A DNA stretch of 64,000 nucleotides from Alphaproteobacteria bacterium. Its GTDB lineage: Bacteria; Pseudomonadota; Alphaproteobacteria; Rs-D84. Shown here one piece after another: positions 7,431 through 16,343 of this stretch (position 1 is its first letter; each line of letters starts with the position of its first letter). The stretch spans positions 1-64,000 of the forward strand of contig JAFSOV010000018.1 of NCBI GenBank assembly GCA_017443235.1. The letters run 5' to 3'. The translations under genes and the position numbers were made by a program. Below the pieces are notes generated by a model. It ran no database searches. It was not told the origin of the DNA and saw only the letters and a list, made by a program, of their open reading frames with translations.

Positions 7431-9017
7431 TCAATACCCAAACGCAAACGCACCCGAACCGTTATTACCATAAAATTGTTGTTCAACCACATCAAACAAA
7501 CCATTAGACGGCGCCGTAAAATCATTGATTACCAATCCCGTTGGCACCGGAATAAAATCATGCACCAATGTGTCGTTTTCCCAAATTTTCAACCGGAACA
7601 GTCGCATATTTGATTTCTTGCCACCACCATAGCTGGAAAAAATACCAATTGGTCCCGGACCATTTTGCGTTGATGTTTTGGAAATTGATGCAAACGTGGC
7701 ACCGGTCCAATATTCAACGTGATTTTGCACACTCAACATCAATTGATGACGATTCGTATCGGCGGCCGTGGACGATGCATGTCCGGACCCCGATGAAAGA
7801 TTATATGAACATTCCGCCCAATTTCCCGATGCACCTTCCTTACCGTTGACATATGCCGCCATACACAATTGGTTGTTTGTGCCACTGCCACCCCAACGGC
7901 CAAACATATATTGTTGTCCCATTGTAGAATTCATTTGATAATCGGCGTATATTTTTGTACTGGGGTTCACGGTATATGTTGTATTTATGTATTCCAAACC
8001 ATCACTTTCCAGAAACACATCTGAATCCGCATCAATCAAATTCCCATTTGCATCGTATGTATAAAGCCCCAGGTTTTCCCAATGCCCCGCACGCGGTAAA
8101 TTTATTGCGAACATACCGCCACCCGCGTTTCCATAAAATTGTTGTTCAACAATATCAAATAAACCATTTTCCGGCACGGTGAAATCACCAATCTGCAAAC
8201 CATGTGGAACGGGCACAAAATGATGAACAATCGTATCGCCATTCCAAACTTTCAATGCATACAGGCGCATATTAGAATTTTTTTGTCCATAATAATTACT
8301 AAAAATTCCAATTGGGGCTACACCATTTGTGGTTGAAGACCCGGTGGTATCAAATGTCACCGTTGCATTTGCAAAATATTCAACGTGTCGCTTTGCGCTT
8401 AAAACAACCTGATGACGATTTGTATCGACATTTGTGGATGATATATTTCCTCGGCCAATGGAATTATTATATGAACATTGCGCCCAACGTCCGGGGCTAC
8501 CGTTTGTCCCAGCATACATTGAAAAACACAAATTTCCATCTGAGGTAAATTGACCAAAAACCCATTGTTGGCCCGCGGTGGAATTCAACTGAAAATCGGC
8601 CCAAACGCGTGTATTTGGATTTGCAGTATAATTTGTCCTTATGTATGCAAGGCCACCCGATTGCAAATATATATCACAATCCGCCCAAACCAAACGCCCA
8701 TCAATAACCAAATAATTGTTTGCATCCGCCGGAACAAAATCAGACACATAATAATTTTCCCATTTATTGTCTTTATTTTCCACGACCATACGCGTTGCGG
8801 TCGTTTGGCTTAACGGGGTATCACACTTGTTCAAATTGGCATAGAATCTATCATCGCCAATCTGCACATTCAACGCCGGTGTTGTTTGCTTGGTCTGGGA
8901 CAAAGTACAAGATGCATCACCAACATGCAAAGTACGCGCCATGCATACCCCCGGCAAAAATATCATTAAAAAAATCAAAACACACCTTTTCAAAAATCCC
9001 CCCGTGCCCGAAACCAC
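7431..9017 (-). CDS. Secreted two-repeat LamG-like protein
   Basis: Predicted exported protein; the signal peptide is KRCVLIFLMIFLPGVCMA. Two homologous units of about 200 residues follow (about 110-310 and 335-528), each reading ADxQ(L/M)NST.GQQ.. FG, then (I/N)SSTxxDTNRHQ, VEY, APIGIFS/GPIGIFS, KSNMRL..LK(V/I)W, and closing with an EQQFYGN motif. This is typical of concanavalin-like/LamG beta-sandwich domains in surface proteins; the assignment is by pattern only. The open frame begins at GTG 9017, but TTG at 8993 with a GGGGGG run before it fits the signal peptide better. A structured RNA candidate with a terminator-like end lies immediately upstream. Confidence 0.75.
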   Translation of the reverse strand: MVSGTGGFLKRCVLIFLMIFLPGVCMARTLHVGDASCTLSQTKQTTPALNVQIGDDRFYANLNKCDTPLSQTTATRMVVENKDNKWENYYVSDFVPADANNYLVIDGRLVWADCDIYLQSGGLAYIRTNYTANPNTRVWADFQLNSTAGQQWVFGQFTSDGNLCFSMYAGTNGSPGRWAQCSYNNSIGRGNISSTNVDTNRHQVVLSAKRHVEYFANATVTFDTTGSSTTNGVAPIGIFSNYYGQKNSNMRLYALKVWNGDTIVHHFVPVPHGLQIGDFTVPENGLFDIVEQQFYGNAGGGMFAINLPRAGHWENLGLYTYDANGNLIDADSDVFLESDGLEYINTTYTVNPSTKIYADYQMNSTMGQQYMFGRWGGSGTNNQLCMAAYVNGKEGASGNWAECSYNLSSGSGHASSTAADTNRHQLMLSVQNHVEYWTGATFASISKTSTQNGPGPIGIFSSYGGGKKSNMRLFRLKIWENDTLVHDFIPVPTGLVINDFTAPSNGLFDVVEQQFYGNNGSGAFAFGY

Positions 9018-9018
9018 G

Positions 9019-9190
9019 AAAAAACCACCGACAAAGTTTCAGTGGTTGGAGTTTCAAACACAATACCAGGCATTGCGTCGTTTATTCAATATATTCACGA
9101 CACTCCAACCAATCGGTTGGATTTTTGTCACTTTTGGTGACACCTGGTTCTGGGTGTTTGAAGCCCATTGCGACAACCCATCGCAACACA
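9019..9190 (-). ncRNA. Candidate structured RNA / leader with terminator
   Basis: Read on the minus strand: hairpin TTGCGA/TCGCAA (9168-9173 with 9181-9186); a closing helix of 9 bp (9154-9162 with 9053-9061), continued by 6 bp (9143-9148 with 9065-9070); inside it three hairpins at 9127-9141 (GTCAC/GTGAC), 9105-9120 (CCAACC/GGTTGG) and 9077-9101 (GTCGT/ACGAC), forming a four-way junction; then a 6-bp hairpin (9023-9028 with 9042-9047) followed by a U-run. It is either a small RNA or a cis-regulatory leader of the downstream secreted protein. No known class recognised. Confidence 0.6.
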
Positions 9191-9373
9191 TTATTTTTAG
9201 CAAAATATATATAAAAACACAAGCATAAAAAAACAAAAAATGGATGCGACTGCATCCGTTCTTGCAACTACCCCGCCACCGCTGGTGGCCCTCCCCTTCT
9301 TGATAAGAAGGGGAATTAAAACGGGCGCATTTCTGCGCCCGCACTAACCACTATCCACTTACACTAACCACTA
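9191..9373. other. Intergenic: AT-rich promoter zone, hairpins, CTAACCACT repeats
   Basis: Between the structured RNA and the autotransporter. It holds an AT-rich stretch that could be the RNA's promoter (TTGTGT, 17 bp, TAAAAA on the minus strand), a GATGCGACTGCATC palindrome, the REP-like element, a GGGCGCA/TGCGCCC hairpin at about 9332-9350 and two copies of CACTAACCACTA up to the autotransporter stop. The reading frames here are not convincing genes. Confidence 0.6.
9268..9317 (-). repeat. REP-like palindromic element
   Basis: Isolated copy of the element family that clusters at 37-40 kb. It has a GTGGGGTAG-type end (seen here as CTACCCC), an inner palindrome CCACCGCTGGTGG, and the CCCCTTCTT..AAGAAGGGG hairpin. 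Confidence 0.7.
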
Positions 9374-12300
9374 AAATTCACATCTTATCCGTGCACGACC
9401 GGTTTGCGATGTAAATCCTTCACGAATTTCCAAATCGTAATTCAACGACACATCTAATCCGTGGAATTTAATACCTAAACCGCCACCGACTTCGGCACCC
9501 AAACGTGACAAACGCGTTCCGTCCATCGCATATGAATCTATGCCCGGCAATGTGACCGTTGCCATTTGTTTATCAGACATAAAGTCATATTTAACCGCAT
9601 AGCGCAATTCCGGACGAAGCATAAATTGTTTGTTGACGCGGAAACCGTGTGTCCATTTGGTTTCCAACATCGCAGTCATATAATCACTGTCTTGCAATTT
9701 GTTTTTAATGCCCAGTGAATTTTTATATTCGTCCGCCGTCACATGCATATAACGCACACCGACCGCCGGGGTAATACCGCCCGCAAAGTCATATCCGGTC
9801 ATAACCTGGCCACCATAGGAATGAACATCATAACTTGCATCGACATCCGTTCCCAATGCGACCGCATGTTCGCTGTAATCCGACATAGTATAATTTGCCA
9901 TCGCATTCACGAACCAATCGGTCGGCTTATATTGACCGTATGCAAATATGGTTGAACTGTCGACCTCGGTATCACGCGCGGTTCCCGAAACGTCGGAATG
10001 TGCATACGAATAACCGGCACCCAAAGTCAACACGCGGTTCAGTGTCATATCTGCACCACCGGCAACACCACGGGTATAACCGTCGAACGCACCATTCTGT
10101 TTAGATTTGTTGTAAACGCCCTGGGCCCAGACGCCACCACCGGTCACATTTGCGTCACCACCATTACGCCCGATGTTCAGTGCCATCAAACGACCCGCCG
10201 CCAAATTCGCAACGGTGTTCTGCACAGACATTGCAACCGTTTGCACCACGGATTCTGTTTCTGGATGAATCGCCGCGTGTGCATGTTCAACCGCCGCCGC
10301 CGCATCTGCATCGCCCGATGCCAATTTATCCTGAATTGCATCCGCAAAATCATTCAATTTATCAGACGAAGAATTTACCAAATTCGCAACGGTCGTTGCG
10401 GCTTCATTACTAATTCCATTTTCATCGGCGATATCTTCGACCGATTTCATTGTCACGGTAATCGTATCAAAGCCTTCATTCCATTCATAATCAAACACAC
10501 TGGACGATACAACGACACGTTCATTATTAAGCACTTCGCCTTGGAACACATTGTATTCGCCCGCCGCACGCAAATCGAAATTCAATGTTCCCGTGGCGCC
10601 ATCAAACGAATCGGAAATATCAAAGAACGCAAATTCGTCTGCATTTTTCAATGTCGCATTTAACGTTCCATTTAATATCAATTCCGATTGAACAATTGAC
10701 GCGGTTCCAATGTTCAATGTCGCACCATCGGCGATATTTAACGTACCATTACCCATAATACCACCATCCATTGTTGTTGTGGAATTTTCGGCAAACGTCA
10801 ATGTGCCCAGGTTATAAATATCGTTGGCCGCCCCGCCCGCGGTATTACCACTGAACGTGTTCGTCCCATCCAATGTCAATATTCCGGCATTATATATTGC
10901 GCCGCCTTCCCCCGTTGTGGTATTGGATGTAAATGTTGAATCCTTGACCAACAAGATACCACCAACCGTATCCGTCGTACCCGATGTCTCGTTATAAATC
11001 GCGCCACCATTTGATGCAGAATTTCCGTCAAATGTGGAACTTGCAACATATGCATAACCATCATCATTCTTGTCGTTATGGAATGTGTTATAAATTGCAC
11101 CGCCAAAACCATCCAAGGCATTATTACCAGAGAACGTGGAACCGGTTATATCCAGCGTTGCACCCGCATTATCACCGGCATCTACATAACGCATAGATAT
11201 CGCGCCACCGTTCGTCGCGGACGTATTCGATGTGAACGTCACATTTTGTATGTCATTCGTTGATACCGAACCCAAGAACAATGCGCCACCACCATGTGAT
11301 GCGGTTCCATCAACATGATTCCCGGCAAACGTGGAATTTTTTAATGTTAAATCAGAAAAAGAACCAATCGCACCACCACCATCAACATCTACACCCGCGG
11401 TGGAATTATTGGTAAATGTTGTGCCGTTTATGGATAACTTATGCCCTTTGTTGGCCAAGGTCGCCAAATAAATTGCGCCGCCGCCGTCACTGGACGTATT
11501 ACCGGTAAAAGAACCACCGGTTATGTCAACCGTGCCGCGCGCAACAATCGCACCACCCCAATCCGCGCTATTGTTATCAAAAGACACATTATTCAATGTT
11601 AACTTTGCATTTCCATCATTCTGTGCAATTGCCCCCGAATTGCCCGTTGCGACATTACCAGAAAAAGACGAATTACTTATTTCCATTTCACCACTGTTAT
11701 AAATCGCACCACCGTTGCCAGTCACAGAACCTTGGCTAAACGAAGAACCCGATATGGTCATATTACCCAGATTTTCAATTACACCCTTATTACCCGATGA
11801 TGTCACATTGACAAGGTTTGCCATATCACCTGCATTAAACACGACCGACGCGCCCGTATCCACAAACAAAGTAGAATCAGCAATATTTATTGTATCTGCA
11901 TTCAAGTTAGTAATACCCGTTGAATCAATATCGTCTGTTTCCGTAAAGAATCGGTCGGATGTATTCAACAGTGTTGTATCCTGCTTTACAAAATTCAGTT
12001 CAGATCCGTTGGTAATCGATATTGTATTTGCATCAATCGTTGCACCATCAATTGTCGCCTTGGTGTTTTTGAACAACAAAGAACCCGCCGCATGCGCACC
12101 CGCGTCCGTACCATCCAAGTGTGCGAACATAGCAATCGTTCCCGCCGTCGGTTGCGGAATACCCGCCGCAACAACATCTGCTTCGGAAACATTCCATGTA
12201 AGGGCTGGATACAAATCTACTAAATTTATGTCTATATCATTAACCTGATAATTAAACGCCAAATTATCTTCATTTGTCAATTCACGTAAAGTCAATGTCA

Positions 12301-12583
12301 CCGGTCCAACGTATGTATCGCTGTTGGACATATCGAATGAACGCGCAACCATATTATATTTTGGGAACACATTTTGATATTTTCCATCAACCCAATTATT
12401 CATACGACGCCCCGCGAATGCGGCTTCACCATTTGCGACATGTTGGTCTGTTAAAACAATGTCACCCAACACAAAGACGGTATCAGTCGTGTTCGGATCT
12501 TCGGCCATCGCCGGCATAATCAACAACGCGGGTAATACGGAAATACCAAACAAAATACTATTGAATTTTTTTTGCATGTTCAT
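9371..12583 (-). CDS. Pmp-type autotransporter, 1070 aa
   Basis: Type V secreted surface protein. The signal peptide (about 1-27) ends in LIMPAMA. The passenger (about 30-790) has about ten GGA(I/L) motifs each spaced with F-x-G/N-N repeats (NGGAIYNSG, FSGNVATGN), the pattern of chlamydial polymorphic membrane proteins and predicted to fold as a beta-helix. Residues about 800-1070 form the autotransporter beta-barrel, beginning near GGGVWAQGVYNKS and ending in a terminal Phe (RARIRCEF) as outer-membrane barrels do. The start has GAGAGGAG upstream. Probably an adhesin; function inferred from family only. Confidence 0.9.
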   Translation of the reverse strand: MNMQKKFNSILFGISVLPALLIMPAMAEDPNTTDTVFVLGDIVLTDQHVANGEAAFAGRRMNNWVDGKYQNVFPKYNMVARSFDMSNSDTYVGPVTLTLRELTNEDNLAFNYQVNDIDINLVDLYPALTWNVSEADVVAAGIPQPTAGTIAMFAHLDGTDAGAHAAGSLLFKNTKATIDGATIDANTISITNGSELNFVKQDTTLLNTSDRFFTETDDIDSTGITNLNADTINIADSTLFVDTGASVVFNAGDMANLVNVTSSGNKGVIENLGNMTISGSSFSQGSVTGNGGAIYNSGEMEISNSSFSGNVATGNSGAIAQNDGNAKLTLNNVSFDNNSADWGGAIVARGTVDITGGSFTGNTSSDGGGAIYLATLANKGHKLSINGTTFTNNSTAGVDVDGGGAIGSFSDLTLKNSTFAGNHVDGTASHGGGALFLGSVSTNDIQNVTFTSNTSATNGGAISMRYVDAGDNAGATLDITGSTFSGNNALDGFGGAIYNTFHNDKNDDGYAYVASSTFDGNSASNGGAIYNETSGTTDTVGGILLVKDSTFTSNTTTGEGGAIYNAGILTLDGTNTFSGNTAGGAANDIYNLGTLTFAENSTTTMDGGIMGNGTLNIADGATLNIGTASIVQSELILNGTLNATLKNADEFAFFDISDSFDGATGTLNFDLRAAGEYNVFQGEVLNNERVVVSSSVFDYEWNEGFDTITVTMKSVEDIADENGISNEAATTVANLVNSSSDKLNDFADAIQDKLASGDADAAAAVEHAHAAIHPETESVVQTVAMSVQNTVANLAAGRLMALNIGRNGGDANVTGGGVWAQGVYNKSKQNGAFDGYTRGVAGGADMTLNRVLTLGAGYSYAHSDVSGTARDTEVDSSTIFAYGQYKPTDWFVNAMANYTMSDYSEHAVALGTDVDASYDVHSYGGQVMTGYDFAGGITPAVGVRYMHVTADEYKNSLGIKNKLQDSDYMTAMLETKWTHGFRVNKQFMLRPELRYAVKYDFMSDKQMATVTLPGIDSYAMDGTRLSRLGAEVGGGLGIKFHGLDVSLNYDLEIREGFTSQTGRARIRCEF

Positions 12584-12682
12584 TCTCCTCTCTTTTATGA
12601 ATTATATAATACACCTTTTTTATTATAAACACAACCCATTACATAATCTAATTTTGCCACGACACCAATGGGAATAAAATCT

Positions 12683-13387
12683 TTAATTATTCATATACAA
12701 TTTCAAATATTCCCGCAGCAATGCATCCTTGGCCCGACGATTTTTTGTCCCGTGCGTAAAGCAAGCATAGAAATCATTAAACCCGGCCTGCTCCCAATCT
12801 ATTACGGCGACAATATCGAATGTTTTTGGACTCATAATAAAATTATCCCAAAAATCGTTTTGATTCCAACCGTGCATAATTGACGGCCGTTCGGTCTTTT
12901 TACTTTTCAAATCACGTATCGCAACCGGATTAGATTTCCCCACAACATACAGAAAATTTGCCAATTGCCGTGCAACTTTATCGGCAATTGCGTTCTGGGT
13001 TTTCCGATCCAGAGAATGAAATCCAACGCCATTAACACATTCATACCTGCGCACCGCCATACCGTTATAATCCAATATATCCATATCTGGAATCTTTATC
13101 GGTGAAATCGGGCGCAATGCATCGGTAATTCTTTTTTCACGAATTGCAACTTTTTTACCATCAGTGGCCAGCGGAAACTTAAACACATATTTATCATCAA
13201 CATTCACGACAAAATTTATGCACCGATATCCATATGTATATTTTACGCGCGGATGTTTTTGGTTGCTAAAAGACTTTGCAAAACGCGTCCATTTACGAAT
13301 CGGATAATTCAAACGCACCCTTAGGGCACCGCGATTATGCCGACCGGGAACAAAGGCACATAAAACATTTATCAAAAATTTTCTCAT
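12683..13387 (-). CDS. Kinase-fold (APH-like) protein, 234 aa
   Basis: Related to the phosphotransferase (aminoglycoside/Kdo kinase-like) fold. The N-terminal stretch VLCAFVPGRHNRGALRVR resembles the amphipathic leader of LPS-synthesis proteins, then YVFKFPL (putative ATP-binding Lys), IREKRI (helix C Glu) and the loop WNQNDFWDNFIM followed by VIDWE (metal-binding Asp). Compared with its upstream paralogue the catalytic His-Gly is Gln-Asn, and the Asn sits four, not five, residues after the Asp. Its ATG overlaps the upstream stop (ATGA), so translation is coupled. A role in lipopolysaccharide phosphorylation is a guess. Confidence 0.65.
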   Translation of the reverse strand: MRKFLINVLCAFVPGRHNRGALRVRLNYPIRKWTRFAKSFSNQKHPRVKYTYGYRCINFVVNVDDKYVFKFPLATDGKKVAIREKRITDALRPISPIKIPDMDILDYNGMAVRRYECVNGVGFHSLDRKTQNAIADKVARQLANFLYVVGKSNPVAIRDLKSKKTERPSIMHGWNQNDFWDNFIMSPKTFDIVAVIDWEQAGFNDFYACFTHGTKNRRAKDALLREYLKLYMNN

Positions 13388-14130
13388 TTATTTTTCACCC
13401 CCGATTGAAAATAAAGTTTTGTATATTCCGCCATAACATCAACAATAATTCCGCGATACCCAAATTTGTCCCAATGATGCGATGCCGCCCGCAACATTGG
13501 TTCAAACGAACCGAAATACGCACATTCCCAATCTATAAAGAAAGTGATATCGAACGTTTTTGGGTTTAATATAAAATTCTGCCAAATATCGCCGTGATTC
13601 CAACCGTACATAAAACCGGGCCGGTCCTTTGCGCGCGGTTTCAAATCGCATATATCGGCCGGGTTTGATTTCCCAATAACATATAAAAACTGTGCGATTT
13701 GTTTTGCGATGTGATTTCTGTGTTTTTCAATTATCTTTGGTTCAATCTCGGTCAACAACGCCCCACGTGCGAATTCATATTTACGCACCACAACATTTTT
13801 ACATTGCCACAATTCCATTCGTGGAATCTTTATAGGCGATATTTTTCTAATCTGGTCTGTTATGCGTTTTTCGCGTATGGACACGTCACGCCCATCACCG
13901 CGCAGTGGAAATTTGAACACATACCTGTCATCCAAAATCACGATAAAATTCGAACATCCATACCCGACACGGGTCCTGACATTGCACTGTTGTTTATTTG
14001 GACCAAAAGTGCACGCGAAACGCACATATTCACGCACCCGGCGCGGATACCGTATCATAACCCGAACTTTATCGCGACACGCCTTGTTCGGTATAAACGC
14101 ACAAACAATATTTGATAACAAATGCAACAT
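13384..14130 (-). CDS. Kinase-fold (APH-like) protein, 248 aa
   Basis: Paralogue of the downstream gene. Start taken at ATG 14130 (MLHLLSNIVCAFIPNK) with GGGGG upstream; the frame continues open to 14193 without a ribosome-binding site. It has the LPS-type leader, YVFKFPL, SIREKRITDQIRKISPIKIP and the active-site-like loop WNHGDIWQNFIL followed by FFIDWE. His-Gly-Asp is intact, but the Asn is at Asp+4 instead of the usual Asp+5. Probably a small-molecule or sugar kinase of the envelope; substrate unknown. Confidence 0.65.
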   Translation of the reverse strand: MLHLLSNIVCAFIPNKACRDKVRVMIRYPRRVREYVRFACTFGPNKQQCNVRTRVGYGCSNFIVILDDRYVFKFPLRGDGRDVSIREKRITDQIRKISPIKIPRMELWQCKNVVVRKYEFARGALLTEIEPKIIEKHRNHIAKQIAQFLYVIGKSNPADICDLKPRAKDRPGFMYGWNHGDIWQNFILNPKTFDITFFIDWECAYFGSFEPMLRAASHHWDKFGYRGIIVDVMAEYTKLYFQSGVKNK

Positions 14131-14263
14131 ATATGTACCCCCAAAACATTCTCTCTGGAATATAATCCTAGGATATATTTCAAAATTATGCAAAAAAATA
14201 TTTTCATTGTTTTGAATTTACAAACAGGTTATTCTTATAAACGTACAGTTCAAAGGATACGCC

Positions 14264-14524
14264 ATGAAATATGTCAAACCGGGGCCTTTTACGACCAAAC
14301 AATTCAGTATCGAAGAAACCATCACCGAAACCGAAGATGTTATCGGTATTGCCAAAGATGTGATTAAAAAAATTCCAAATATTCCCGATAATATAAAGAA
14401 AGAGTTAAAGTTGGCATTAACCAATCTGGATAACGCAGAAGAATATTTGCGCTATATCAGGAAAAAGACAGACATCGCGTTGCAATTTGTCCCAGAAAAA
14501 ATACAGGAACAAGAATATTTATAA
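14264..14524 (+). CDS. Hypothetical helical protein, 86 aa
   Basis: Unknown. AAAGGA lies seven bases before the ATG; a possible promoter (TTGAAT, 17 bp, TTATAA) sits at 14212-14240. The protein is rich in Glu, Lys, Ile and predicted alpha-helical (TETEDVIGIAKDVIKKI, NIKKELKLALTNLDNAEEYL). No signal, no cysteines. The coding frame stays similar in character past the stop in another phase (see the following interval), so a C-terminal frameshift cannot be excluded. Confidence 0.65.
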   Translation: MKYVKPGPFTTKQFSIEETITETEDVIGIAKDVIKKIPNIPDNIKKELKLALTNLDNAEEYLRYIRKKTDIALQFVPEKIQEQEYL

Positions 14525-14662
14525 GGTTCGTATTTTGGGCGTCTGGGTGCAATTCGCGAACCGACACAATCAAGATTGGGCAAGAGATTGGTGAAGTGAA
14601 AGATAAATTGAACCTGCCTAATTTAAATAAAAAAGTTGTTATTTAAGGTATCTATATGATAC
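14525..14662 (+). other. Gap with possible decayed coding remnant
   Basis: After the 86-aa gene, a +1-frame stretch (about 14548-14646) reads NSRTDTIKIGQEIGEVKDKL and ends VVI-stop, helical like the gene before it but without a start. It may be the original C-terminus lost to a frameshift, or part of a vanished gene. The interval also holds the next gene's promoter. Confidence 0.3.
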
Positions 14663-14665
14663 AAT
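14636..14665 (+). promoter_or_regulatory. Probable promoter of the 380-aa gene
   Basis: TTGTTA (14636-14641), 18 bp, TACAAT (14660-14665), about 22 bp before the start, with AAGGAG between. Confidence 0.45.
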
Positions 14666-14687
14666 TTCTTCCTAAGGAGAAAAAATT

Positions 14688-15830
14688 ATGTCGTACAAAA
14701 AATATATAATTTTTGGTCTGTTTTTAGTGTGCGCCGGCATAGTTTATGTTAAATTTGCCGCAAGCAAAAAAACCGGTGAAATACAGGGCTTATTGGCGGA
14801 ACCAATTGCTGTAGAAACCAATGCTATGAATTTATCCGTATCAATCATAGCAGAAACAGATAATGACATAATTGTTAAAGCCTGTGATACCCCATCTGAT
14901 TGTACAACCAACAAATTATCTAAAATAAGCGAACACAACGGTATAAAAGTATACAGAAGAGGAACCCACGATGTCGCTTTTGTAAAAGATAACGGCAAAT
15001 GGAAAACCTTTGGAAATGTTTTTCTTCTGAGTGTAATGGAAAAGATAGAAAAACAACCAAAAGCCATTTTTGCACGTGGATGTGGTGATTGGAAAATAGC
15101 AGTTATGGAAGAAACAGAAAAAGACATAAAAGTTGAAGATTGTGCCTGGGGAATGGGATGGAGTTGCAGCACCTATAAAATACCAAAAGTAAGCGACCAA
15201 GACGGCGTTAAAATCTATAAAGAAGACGAAGTCGTGTTCACAAACAACAATGGCAAATGGGGATTAACCGGACACATGTGCGCAGATAGAAAAATAGAAA
15301 GAAAGACAGGCCATATATTTCAAGCCAATTGTATGGACTTTGAAATGTTGATTACTGCAGAAACAGATAACGAAATAACGGTTAAACGGGATTTCCGCAC
15401 AATATACAACATACCGAAAGTAGCAGAGCAAGATGGGGTAAAAGTATACAGTGATGGAAAATTATTATATCACAAAGACAGAGAGGCTTTTATAAACAAT
15501 AATGGTGAATGGGTATTACTTGGACATTTGTGTTCCAAAGTTAGTTCCACCGAAGTTTTAACCCACAAATGTCCAAAATACGGACGCACAATAAAAGTGA
15601 ACAGTTATGACGCTTATGGATTAATAGTTGTAGAAATACAAGCCCCCCATATTTCATGTGAATCCAAAGACGATGCAATATTTATGTTAAAAGACACATC
15701 TATCACAGACAAAGATATCTTTATAAATGGTGATTTTCGTATAGAACACACAAAAAACGATTGGATTATTGATGAAAAACTATGCGATATTATCAAGGAT
15801 TGTTCCACAAATAATTGGCCAGAAATTTAA
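14688..15830 (+). CDS. Membrane-anchored or exported repeat protein, 380 aa
   Basis: Unknown function. The N-terminal hydrophobic segment (YIIFGLFLVCAGIVYVKFA, about 6-24) is a signal anchor or signal peptide. Three degenerate units of ~80 residues follow, each ending in a (H/Q)(N/D)G(I/V)KVY... (D/N)NG(K/E)W.. L/T-G motif (near residues 85-110, 168-195, 245-285). Paired cysteines per unit (CDTPSDC, CAWGMGWSC) suggest disulfides outside the cytoplasm. AAGGAG precedes the start. More AT-rich than the housekeeping genes by eye. Confidence 0.7.
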   Translation: MSYKKYIIFGLFLVCAGIVYVKFAASKKTGEIQGLLAEPIAVETNAMNLSVSIIAETDNDIIVKACDTPSDCTTNKLSKISEHNGIKVYRRGTHDVAFVKDNGKWKTFGNVFLLSVMEKIEKQPKAIFARGCGDWKIAVMEETEKDIKVEDCAWGMGWSCSTYKIPKVSDQDGVKIYKEDEVVFTNNNGKWGLTGHMCADRKIERKTGHIFQANCMDFEMLITAETDNEITVKRDFRTIYNIPKVAEQDGVKVYSDGKLLYHKDREAFINNNGEWVLLGHLCSKVSSTEVLTHKCPKYGRTIKVNSYDAYGLIVVEIQAPHISCESKDDAIFMLKDTSITDKDIFINGDFRIEHTKNDWIIDEKLCDIIKDCSTNNWPEI

Positions 15831-16092
15831 AAAAAGTTCGAAAATAACAATTTTTTGATGTTTTTTGTTGGGGCAGCGGGGTACCTCGATATACAATAAA
15901 TAAAATCAAAAAAATCTCCGTTGGACGATTTTTTAAGATTTTCTTAATTGTCTATTCTCGTATTCGCTCGCACGGCACAATGTGCCGGCTACGCGCAACC
16001 CGTGACGATTTGCGTGCGCGGTGCTTCGCAAATCTACTTGGTTTCGAACCTTTTGCAACGTTTGTTGCAAATGATTCAACCATCGCACTCAA
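15831..16092. other. Gap with several perfect hairpins, no gene seen
   Basis: Hairpins at 15974-15986 (GGCAC/GTGCC), 16007-16034 (GATTTGCG/CGCAAATC) and 16052-16071 (TTTGCAAC/GTTGCAAA). An 11-bp copy of the tRNA-Gln 3' end (GTTGGGGCAGC) lies at 15867-15877. I see no credible coding sequence. Confidence 0.5.
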
Positions 16093-16122
16093 CCAAAAAT
16101 TAAAACACCCAAACGGGTGTTT
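16093..16122 (-). terminator. Terminator of tRNA-Gln
   Basis: Minus strand AAACACCC, GTTT loop, GGGTGTTT, then TAATTTTT, eight bases after the tRNA 3' end. Confidence 0.8.
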
Positions 16123-16129
16123 GAATTTT

Positions 16130-16203
16130 TGGTTGGGGCAGCTGGATTCGAACCAACACTAACGGAGTCAGAGTCCGGTGTTCTACCATTAAACTATGCC
16201 CCA
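16130..16203 (-). tRNA. tRNA-Gln (CUG)
   Basis: The 7-bp acceptor TGGGGCA/TGCCCCA pairs perfectly. The anticodon arm CCGGA-CTCTGAC-TCCGT gives anticodon CUG (reads CAG), and the T-arm has GGTTCGAATCC. The 74 nt include an encoded CCA. It stands alone with its own promoter and terminator. Confidence 0.95.
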
Positions 16204-16214
16204 AGGCGCGGTGT

Positions 16215-16243
16215 ATTATATATCGCCCTGCACCGTTTTGCAA
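16215..16243 (-). promoter_or_regulatory. tRNA-Gln promoter
   Basis: Minus strand TTGCAA (16243-16238), 17 bp, TATAAT (16220-16215), 12 bp before the tRNA 5' end. Confidence 0.8.
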
Positions 16244-16343
16244 ATAAAAAATACTGCGCGCGGCGCAACCGCATTCGTTCCTATGGTTTTACGCGCCGTC
16301 AAAAAACATAATTATGGCAAAGCGAAACCAAAAGGAACCCTAT

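Noticed and set aside
9054..9344. Minus-strand reading frame of 96 aa over the structured RNA
   Set aside because: No ribosome site, runs through the REP-like element and the helices; base pairing explains the sequence better.
15867..16142. Attachment-site-like duplication of the tRNA-Gln 3' end
   Set aside because: Only an 11-bp match, 265 bp apart, with no integrase or cargo between; too short to claim an integrated element.
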